The notes under the pieces were generated by a model that ran no database searches, was not told where the DNA came from, and saw nothing but the letters and a program-made list of their open reading frames with translations. Shown in pieces: positions 52,814 to 58,647 of a DNA stretch of 58,647 nucleotides. The DNA lies in the NCBI RefSeq assembly GCF_013385425.1, contig NZ_JACAQA010000051.1:1-58647 (forward strand), written 5' to 3'. Position 1 is the first letter of the stretch; each line of letters starts with the position of its first letter. Origin of the DNA: Pseudomonas gingeri. Lineage in GTDB: Bacteria; Pseudomonadota; Gammaproteobacteria; Pseudomonadales; Pseudomonadaceae. Position numbers and translations under genes: made by a program.

Positions 52814-54160
52814 ATGTCCCTGCCTGAAGTCATGAAACCTGCTGTGCGTAGCCATTACCGCTGGGTGGTTGCGGCCCTGATCTTCCTGATTTACACCATC
52901 GCTGCCGCCGACAGGGCCAACCTCGGTGTCGCCCTGCCATTTATTCGTAAAGAGTTCGATATGAGCAATGCTGAGGCCGGTGGCTTGGTTAGCATGTTTC
53001 TATTGGCTTATGCCTTGGCACAGATCCCTTCTGGCTTTGCCTTCGGCCGTTTCGGGGTCAGCAGGATCCTGCCAGGCGCCATGGTACTGACCTCATTGCT
53101 GACTGGCCTGGTGGGTACGGCCAGCTCGCTGTTTGCCCTTAAACTGTATCGCCTGGGCCTTGGTGTCGCTGAAGGTCCGCTGCCGATCAGCATGACCACG
53201 ACTATCAACAATTGGTTTCCCCCGCGAGAAAAAGGTACGGCTTCGGGGATATTCCTGTCCGCCGTCAAGTTCGGTCCCGTGATCGTACCGCCACTCTGTG
53301 CCGTGATTATTTCGGTCTGGGGCTGGCGAGAAATCTTCTACTTTTTCGCCGTACCCGGCATTGTCCTCGCGGTGGTCTGGTATTTCATGGTCACCAATCA
53401 CCCTTCCCGCAGCCGGTTCGTCAACGAAGCCGAGCTCAACTACATTACCGAAGAAACCGACAGTACCCAGACGGCCCAGCAAACCAGCCCCCAGAAGACC
53501 CCGGCATGGTTGGATAGACTGGATCGTCTCATACGGGCTCGTCATGAAGCCCCCCTGGAAACCAACAAGCAGGTGTTCGCCTCCTGGAACATCTGGGGCT
53601 GCGCCACCAGCTACTGCTTTCAACTGGGCGTCTCCAGTGTATTGCTGGCCTGGATTCCAACTTACCTGATGACCGTCAAACAATTCTCGATCATGAACAT
53701 GGGGTTGGTATCGGCGGCGCCATGGGTGGGTGCGGTACTCGGGAACCTGATCGGCGGCTTCTGCTCGGATCGGCTGCTCGGTGGGCGGCGAAAACCCGGC
53801 ATGTTGCTGTCGGCACTGGGCACATCGCTGATGATGTACCTGCTGATCAGCTCACCCGCCGAACCTTTGCCCTACGGGTTATTGTTGATGCTGACCGGTG
53901 TCGTCCTCAGCCTGGGCTTCTCTTCCTACATGGTCTACCCGATGGGACTGACCACCAAAAAAACGTTCCCCATCTCCAACGCCATCGTGAACATGATCGG
54001 TCAATTGGGCGCCGCGGCCACGCCCTTCATTACCGGACTGCTGCTGGACAACTATGGCTGGAACTATGTCTTTGCCTGGCTGGCGATCGGATCATTTATC
54101 AGTTTCGTCCTCTTGCTGACCATTTCCGAGCCACGGGCGAGATCAAGTTCCCCTGGCTGA
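52814..54160 (+). CDS. MFS transporter, ACS family
   Basis: 448 residues from the ATG with AAGG upstream; an earlier in-frame ATG at 52724 has no ribosome site and would add 30 odd residues. Twelve helices, with AAADRANLGVALPFI and a large central cytoplasmic loop of charged residues (about 210-270). Resembles anion:cation symporters for sugar acids or aromatic acids. Paired with the following RraA-type aldolase, as at 42.8-45 kb. Confidence 0.86.
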   Translation: MSLPEVMKPAVRSHYRWVVAALIFLIYTIAAADRANLGVALPFIRKEFDMSNAEAGGLVSMFLLAYALAQIPSGFAFGRFGVSRILPGAMVLTSLLTGLVGTASSLFALKLYRLGLGVAEGPLPISMTTTINNWFPPREKGTASGIFLSAVKFGPVIVPPLCAVIISVWGWREIFYFFAVPGIVLAVVWYFMVTNHPSRSRFVNEAELNYITEETDSTQTAQQTSPQKTPAWLDRLDRLIRARHEAPLETNKQVFASWNIWGCATSYCFQLGVSSVLLAWIPTYLMTVKQFSIMNMGLVSAAPWVGAVLGNLIGGFCSDRLLGGRRKPGMLLSALGTSLMMYLLISSPAEPLPYGLLLMLTGVVLSLGFSSYMVYPMGLTTKKTFPISNAIVNMIGQLGAAATPFITGLLLDNYGWNYVFAWLAIGSFISFVLLLTISEPRARSSSPG

Positions 54161-54180
54161 AGCCCCCTTGAATAAAACCG

Positions 54181-54200
54181 AGCCGCTCGTTTGAGCGGCT
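54181..54200 (+). terminator. Hairpin between the MFS and second RraA-type gene
   Basis: AGCCGCTC pairs perfectly with GAGCGGCT around GTTT. The T-run is weak (TGTT), so some readthrough into the aldolase gene is likely. Confidence 0.55.
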
Positions 54201-54240
54201 TGTTCATGAACGATGCTGTCATCACTGCGAGGAGTTACAC

Positions 54241-54903
54241 ATGTCCCCCCAAGACAGAGAATTGGTTGCACTGTTTGAAGGTCTGGATACGCCTGGAGTG
54301 TCCGATGCCCTGGACAAACTGGGTCTGCCTGGCCAGTGCCTGGGCGTGATGCCCCTGGATAACTACCGCCAAGTGGTCGTTGGCCCGGCTTTCACCGTGC
54401 GCTACGTCACCGCCAGCTGCCCACCCGGCACGGTCGGCGACTTCATCGACGACGTGGCGGAAGGCGATGTGGTGGTCATCGACAACGACGGACGCACCGA
54501 CTGCACCGTCTGGGGTGACATCATGACCCAATATGCCGGGAGTAAACGGATTGCCGCGACCGTGATCGATGGTGTCTGCCGGGATGTCAGCAAGGCTCTA
54601 GGTGATGGCTACCCGTTGTTCAGCAAAGGCCGGTTCATGCGCACCGGCAAGGATCGGGTCGAAGTCGAGTCGGTCAATCAGCCGGTTTCCATCGGCCAAG
54701 CCCGCGTCTGCGCCAGGGACATCGTGGTCGCGGATGCCAACGGCGTGGTCATCGTGCCCCGGGATCGCGCCCGTGAAGTGGCTGCGTCTGCCCGCGCGAT
54801 CGAAGCCGTGGAAGCCAACATCCGGGCCTTGCTCACTGAAGGAAAATCCCTCAGGGAAGCCAGATCGGCACTGGGCTACCACACCCTGCAACGCAAGTCC
54901 TGA
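54241..54903 (+). CDS. Second RraA-family aldolase/decarboxylase
   Basis: 220 residues with a good GAGGAG ribosome site. It keeps GVSDALDKLG near the start and the substrate/metal segment ATVIDGVCRDV with the Arg-Asp pair. In place of the VDGQGD seen in the first homologue it has VVIDNDGRTDCTVWGDI, so the two copies are diverged paralogues rather than a recent duplication. Expected activity is aldol cleavage of a 4-hydroxy-2-oxo diacid to pyruvate, or oxaloacetate decarboxylation. Confidence 0.82.
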   Translation: MSPQDRELVALFEGLDTPGVSDALDKLGLPGQCLGVMPLDNYRQVVVGPAFTVRYVTASCPPGTVGDFIDDVAEGDVVVIDNDGRTDCTVWGDIMTQYAGSKRIAATVIDGVCRDVSKALGDGYPLFSKGRFMRTGKDRVEVESVNQPVSIGQARVCARDIVVADANGVVIVPRDRAREVAASARAIEAVEANIRALLTEGKSLREARSALGYHTLQRKS

Positions 54904-54930
54904 GCGTCACCTGCACCGCGTTCCCTTTTG

Positions 54931-54972
54931 CCCTCACTGCCTGCCCACGACAGCGCAATGTGAGGGTTTTTT
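54931..54972 (+). terminator. Rho-independent terminator of the second RraA-type gene
   Basis: CCCTCAC and GTGAGGG pair around a 22-base loop, followed by six T. It faces the terminator of the convergent symporter gene. Confidence 0.75.
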
Positions 54973-55047
54973 ATATATGCAGGTGCATCTCCTGCGTCTT
55001 TACCAATAACCCGCTGGCGTGGTCACCTACCTTCCCTCGGATAAACG

Positions 55048-55084
55048 AAAAGGGTGAGCCACCACGTTTGTGAATGCTCACCCT
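55048..55084 (-). terminator. Rho-independent terminator of the symporter gene
   Basis: On the minus strand AGGGTGAGC pairs with GCTCACCCT and is followed by TTTT. It begins 28 bases beyond the symporter stop. Confidence 0.75.
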
Positions 55085-55112
55085 CTTATCCTGCACCCGT
55101 GCCCCGAACGGA

Positions 55113-56417
55113 TCAGACCGTCAGCGGTTTCTCCCCGACCCGATCCGACGCCCCCAGCACAGCACCGGCGCGTTCGGCCTCATCCTCGCTCACCAACTGC
55201 CCTTCCCACTTGGCCACTACCGCCGTTGCAATGGAGTTGCCCACGGCATTGGTCGCCGACCGGCCCATATCGAGGAAGGTGTCGACCCCCAGAATCAGTA
55301 GCAGACCCGCTTCGGGAATATCGAACTGGGTCAGGGTAGCGGCGATAACCACCAGCGAAGCACGCGGCACGCCAGCCATGCCTTTGGAGGTGAGCATCAG
55401 CGTCAACAGCATGCTGGTCTGGGTACCGATGGACATCTCGATGCCATACGCCTGGGCGATGAACAATACCGCGAATGTGCAGTACATCATCGAGCCATCC
55501 AAGTTGAAGGAATAGCCCATGGGCATGACGAAACTCGAGATCCTGCGTTTGACCCCAAAACGATCCAGCGCGTGGAGAAGCTTCGGGTAAGCCGACTCGG
55601 AACTGGCCGTGGCGAAAGACAGAAGGAAAGCCTCTCTGATCAGCACCACCAATTTGAATACACGCCGCCCCAGAAACATCCAGCCGGCAAACACCAGCAT
55701 CGCCCAGAGCACGATCAGCCCGAAATAGAAGTCGCGCATGAAGACCGCGAACTTGACCAGGATGTAGAGCCCGTTGACCGCGACGGTCGCGGCCATGGCC
55801 GCCATCACCGCCAGCGGTGCAAGCTTCATCACATAACCAGTGACCTTCAACATCGCATGGGACAGATCCTCAATGACATTCACCAGTCGCTCGGCCTTTT
55901 TTCCCAGGGAGGCCAAGGCGACACCAAAAAAAATCGAGAACACCACGATCTGCAGAATTTCGTTGGTGGCCATAGCCTCCGCGAAAGATCTGGGCACCAG
56001 GTGCGTGGCGAAATCCTTGAGGGTGAACACCGAGGTTTGCAGGTTGGTCACGCTGCTCACATCTGGCAACGGCAACCCCAGGTTGTGCCCGGGCTGCAGC
56101 AGGTTGGCCATGACCAGCCCCACCGACAATGAAAGCAATGAAGCCGTGACGAACCAGCCCAGCGCTTTGCCGAATACCCGGCCGACAGCACTGGCATCGC
56201 CCATATGCGCGATGCCCACTACCAGAGTCGAGAAGACCAGCGGGCCGATGAGCATTTTGATAAGACGCAGGAAGATATCCGAGACGATCGAGATGTAACC
56301 GGCCACCTTGGTGGCCATCGCCTTGTCCGGGAAGTTGAGGAAAATCATATAGCCGATAAAGATCCCCAGCAGCATGGCGATCAAAATGCCTGCCGCAGCC
56401 GGTAGCCTGTTTTTCAT
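55113..56417 (-). CDS. Dicarboxylate/amino acid:cation symporter (DAACS family)
   Basis: 434 residues. The family core is intact: a serine-rich FATASSESAYPK in the re-entrant loop, MPMGYSFNLDGSMMY, SKGMAGVPRASLVV and the late GVDTFLDMGRSATNAVGN. It is a DctA/GltP-like Na+ or H+ coupled importer for a C4-type carboxylate or acidic amino acid. Its long upstream gap carries two copies of the shared LysR-type box, one on its own strand 328 bases before the start. Confidence 0.9.
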   Translation of the reverse strand: MKNRLPAAAGILIAMLLGIFIGYMIFLNFPDKAMATKVAGYISIVSDIFLRLIKMLIGPLVFSTLVVGIAHMGDASAVGRVFGKALGWFVTASLLSLSVGLVMANLLQPGHNLGLPLPDVSSVTNLQTSVFTLKDFATHLVPRSFAEAMATNEILQIVVFSIFFGVALASLGKKAERLVNVIEDLSHAMLKVTGYVMKLAPLAVMAAMAATVAVNGLYILVKFAVFMRDFYFGLIVLWAMLVFAGWMFLGRRVFKLVVLIREAFLLSFATASSESAYPKLLHALDRFGVKRRISSFVMPMGYSFNLDGSMMYCTFAVLFIAQAYGIEMSIGTQTSMLLTLMLTSKGMAGVPRASLVVIAATLTQFDIPEAGLLLILGVDTFLDMGRSATNAVGNSIATAVVAKWEGQLVSEDEAERAGAVLGASDRVGEKPLTV

Positions 56418-56744
56418 AGAGCACCTGTTGTTGTATTTCTGGAAATAGCCGGGAACAACATCCCTTGATCAGGCAACAGCCATCAAAGGACGGTGTGCAA
56501 CCGACGAACTAAGGAATGAACAAGGCAAGTGCGAAATGCCGGTACCGGCAGACCGAGGGTGGATGCGGGTGAAACAGATCATGGACAGAGGACAGGACGG
56601 GGCAAGCCAACTGCAAGAGGCTGTTATACATAGGTGTAACCCTCGGATCTTATTGTTGTAGTGGCGTCGGCCAAGTGCTGTTACGACGTAGCCGAAAACT
56701 ACCCTAGTCCTGCCTTCCTAATAAGAGCGGATCACGCTCTAGCT

Positions 56745-56764
56745 GATATGCCTAAATTGTATCG
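56745..56764 (-). promoter_or_regulatory. LysR-type box, copy B
   Basis: On the minus strand CGATACAATTTAGGCATATC, followed by AGCTAG. Copy A is followed by AGTTAG, so the similarity extends beyond the 20-base core. Oriented toward the symporter gene. Confidence 0.55.
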
Positions 56765-56875
56765 CCGTACACTAAAGCCTTGAACCTGGTCCTCAGTCCA
56801 CAGCAATCAGGTTTTATCCTTCCAATAACGCATGGCTATCGCAATTTCCCAATACCCAGCGACTCCACAGCCGAG

Positions 56876-56895
56876 CTATAGAAAATGGGCATATC
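56876..56895 (+). promoter_or_regulatory. LysR-type box, copy C
   Basis: CTATAGAAAATGGGCATATC, 17 of 20 identical to copy A. Oriented toward the thiamine-diphosphate decarboxylase operon, at a typical activator distance. Confidence 0.6.
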
Positions 56896-56982
56896 TCAAA
56901 GACAAAAACGGTAGTCGTCGCTGCCTTCCATCCCTCCCAGAATGTGTGAAAACACAAAAGCAGCACCGCTTGGGAGACTGGC

Positions 56983-57522
56983 ATGTCAACAGAAGCTGAA
57001 CAAACCGTAGGGACGGATTGGCAGGAGGACGTATTCCGCGTACTCAAGGCCCACGACGTCAAACATGTGGTCTTCGTACCGGACGCAGGTCACTCGGCGG
57101 CCATCCGCATGTCGTATGCGGACCCGGACATCAAGGCGGTCGTGCTCACCACCGAAGAAGAAGGGATCGGCTACCTCGCCGGTGCCTGGCTCGGCGGCGA
57201 ACGGGGTGCGCTGCTGATGCAATCCAGCGGTGTCGGCAACTGTATCAACACCCTGGCGCTTCAGGTCTGCGCCGGCTTCCCGCTGCTGATGGTAGTCACC
57301 ATGCGCGGCGACTGGGCCGAATTCAACGCTTGGCAGAACCCCATGGGCCAGGCCACCGAGGCCTCCCTGAACCTGATGAAGGTCATGACCTGGCGTGCCG
57401 ATGATCCGAAAGACGTCGCCCCGCTGCTGCACGGCGCGGCGACCATGGCATTCAACGGTGATTCTTCCTGTGCCCTGCTGCTCGGTCAGCGTCTGATTGG
57501 AGAAAAGAAATGGGTCAAGTAA
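56983..57522 (+). CDS. Thiamine-diphosphate-dependent 2-oxoacid decarboxylase, alpha (Pyr) subunit
   Basis: 179 residues with GGGAG upstream. This is the N-terminal PYR-type domain; the catalytic Glu lies in TTEEEGIGYLAGAWLGG (Glu59 or Glu60). It is annotated in the family of sulfopyruvate/phosphonopyruvate decarboxylase alpha chains. It overlaps the beta-subunit gene by 13 bases, so the two form one enzyme. The likely substrate is a 2-oxo acid made or imported by this region. No sulfonate or phosphonate gene is present to support those names literally. Confidence 0.88.
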   Translation: MSTEAEQTVGTDWQEDVFRVLKAHDVKHVVFVPDAGHSAAIRMSYADPDIKAVVLTTEEEGIGYLAGAWLGGERGALLMQSSGVGNCINTLALQVCAGFPLLMVVTMRGDWAEFNAWQNPMGQATEASLNLMKVMTWRADDPKDVAPLLHGAATMAFNGDSSCALLLGQRLIGEKKWVK

Positions 57523-58106
57523 GCGCAAACCACACCCTGTGCCGTCGCGAAGTGGTCAAGGCTCTGCTGGCCGACCGCAAAGACGTGCTGGTCGTGACCG
57601 GCCTGGGGTCAGCGTCCTATGACGTCATGGCCGCCGGTGACCACGACCTGAATTACTACCTCTGGGCCGCCATGGGCAGCGCAATCACCGTCGGCCTGGG
57701 CCTGGCCAACGCCCAGCCGGACAAGTCGGTGATCGTGGTCACCGGTGATGGTGAACTGCTGATGGGCTTTGGCGCCCTGGCCACCGTTGCGCTGCAAAAG
57801 CCCGCCAACCTGACCATCGCCGTGCTCGACAACGGCCATTTCGGTGAAACCGGCATGCAGGTCAGCCATGCCGGCTTCGGCATCAAGCTCGATCAAGTCG
57901 CGAAGACCTGCGGCTTCAGCTGGACCGACGAAGTCCGCGACATGGAAGGTGTACATAACCTGCGCGAGCGCTTCGCAACGCGCGATGGCGTCAAGCTCGC
58001 GACGATCAAGATCAAGGCGGAAAACCCGCCACGGGTGCTGCCACCGCGTGATGGTCACTACGTCAAAAATCGCTTTCGCGCTGCGCTGGGTTTCAACCCG
58101 ATCTGA
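57510..58106 (+). CDS. Thiamine-diphosphate-dependent 2-oxoacid decarboxylase, beta (PP) subunit
   Basis: 198 residues. The diphosphate-binding motif is GDGELLMG (79-86), closing at LDNGH (106-110), the expected spacing. AAMGSAITVGLGLA lies just before it. GGAG stands seven bases before the ATG, inside the alpha gene. Together with alpha it would decarboxylate a 2-oxo acid to an aldehyde, which an aldehyde dehydrogenase (not yet seen) could oxidise. Confidence 0.88.
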   Translation: MGQVSANHTLCRREVVKALLADRKDVLVVTGLGSASYDVMAAGDHDLNYYLWAAMGSAITVGLGLANAQPDKSVIVVTGDGELLMGFGALATVALQKPANLTIAVLDNGHFGETGMQVSHAGFGIKLDQVAKTCGFSWTDEVRDMEGVHNLRERFATRDGVKLATIKIKAENPPRVLPPRDGHYVKNRFRAALGFNPI

Positions 58107-58172
58107 TTGCTCCATGCCCGAACCCGCTCACGCAGGGCCAATGCCGTGCGTGACGCGTTGAGGAGAATAATA

Positions 58173-58647
58173 ATGACTGACCGCAACTCTGAAGAACTCA
58201 ATGCCATTCGCGAGGGTGTTCGTGCCCTGTGCGCTGAATTCGATGCCGCCTACTGGCGCAAGATCGATGAAGAAAAGGGTTTCCCCGAAGCTTTCGTCAA
58301 AGCCCTGACCGACGCCGGCTGGCTGTCGGCAATGATTCCCGAAGAGTACGGCGGCTCCGGCCTGGGCCTGGCCGAAGCCTCGGTGATCCTTGAGGAAGTC
58401 AACCGCTGCGGCGGTAACTCCGGCACCGTGCACGGCCAGATGTACAACATGTTCACCCTGTTGCGCCACGGCAGCGAGGCGCAGAAACGCTTCTACCTGC
58501 CGAAGCTGGCCAGCGGCGAGTTGCGCCTGCAATCGATGGGCGTCACCGAGCCCACCACCGGCACCGACACCACCAGGATCAAGACCACCGCGGTCAAGCG
58601 CGGCGACAAGTACGTGATCAATGGGCAGAAGGTCTGGATCTCGCGGG
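58173..58647 (+). CDS. Acyl-CoA dehydrogenase (partial, cut by window end)
   Basis: The first 158 residues are visible; the rest is outside the window. GAGGAG precedes the ATG. The N-terminal helical domain (MIPEEYGGSGLG) and the beginning of the FAD-binding middle domain (MGVTEPTTGTDTT) are clear. It follows the decarboxylase genes closely, suggesting the aldehyde or acid product is handled as a CoA thioester. Confidence 0.88.
   Translation, partial: MTDRNSEELNAIREGVRALCAEFDAAYWRKIDEEKGFPEAFVKALTDAGWLSAMIPEEYGGSGLGLAEASVILEEVNRCGGNSGTVHGQMYNMFTLLRHGSEAQKRFYLPKLASGELRLQSMGVTEPTTGTDTTRIKTTAVKRGDKYVINGQKVWISR

Larger units (their letters stand above)
56418..56982. other. Divergent regulatory gap between symporter and decarboxylase operon
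   Basis: About 565 bases with no convincing gene. It holds box B (minus strand, 56745-56764) and box C (56876-56895), plus an imperfect GTTATACATAGGTGTAAC dyad near 56625. Box C lies 87 bases before the decarboxylase ATG. Confidence 0.45.

Noticed and set aside
56983..58106. Literal assignment as sulfopyruvate or phosphonopyruvate decarboxylase
   Set aside because: No sulfolactate, sulfonate or phosphonate gene is in the window. The names reflect family homology only.

Overview
The window reads as a chromosomal segment of a Pseudomonas of the fluorescens type. This is inferred from the high G+C coding bias, the xylRAFGH arrangement, a Pseudomonas-style guanidine-I riboswitch operon, and many LysR, AraC and MFS genes set out as small self-contained catabolic modules. 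I see no rRNA, tRNA, insertion sequence, CRISPR array or phage gene. The left edge is intergenic and the right edge cuts an acyl-CoA dehydrogenase.

Layout. 0-2.7 kb: an unrecognised protein, a small protein with a cysteine-protease-like C/H/D triad, a TetR regulator and a five-helix membrane protein, with a 16-bp perfect palindrome and a related second copy as likely TetR operators. 2.8-10.5 kb: a six-gene catabolic operon (DapA-family lyase, Fe-dependent alcohol dehydrogenase, four-carbon acid sugar kinase, PdxA2, D-2-hydroxyacid dehydrogenase, MFS) followed by a DeoR regulator. The kinase plus PdxA2 pair is the known signature for threonate/erythronate use, yielding dihydroxyacetone phosphate. 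10.5-14.9 kb: an SDR divergent from an AraC regulator, then a DosP-like PAS-PAS-GAF-GGDEF-EAL protein.

15.2-25.1 kb: a complete guanidine-utilisation operon. A sigma-54-type promoter precedes a guanidine-I (ykkC subtype 1) riboswitch, whose stem can pair over 12 bases with the Shine-Dalgarno region of the first gene. The genes are a three-part ABC importer, two DUF1989 proteins (carboxyguanidine deiminase type), a biotin-dependent carboxylase usually named urea carboxylase, and allophanate hydrolase. Together they would import guanidine, carboxylate it, deiminate it to allophanate and release ammonia and CO2.

25.2-36 kb: a GNAT acetyltransferase, a glucarate dehydratase-type enzyme with its MFS transporter and divergent LysR regulator, then xylR and xylAFGH (no xylulokinase here). 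36-41.5 kb: a TPR-sulfotransferase fused protein translationally coupled to a lipoprotein hydrolase, next to a repeat-rich autotransporter.

41.8-58.6 kb: an accessory region packed with organic-acid catabolism: four regulators (one AraC, three LysR), three MFS carriers, one dicarboxylate-type symporter, two RraA-type aldolases, an FMN hydroxyacid oxidase, a SnoaL-like protein, an alpha/beta hydrolase, a two-subunit thiamine-diphosphate decarboxylase and the start of an acyl-CoA dehydrogenase. Three copies of a 20-bp LysR-type box (upstream of the 50.1-kb carrier, and two in the symporter/decarboxylase gap) tie distant parts of this region into one likely regulon. I could not name its substrate, and it is the best candidate here for an undescribed pathway.
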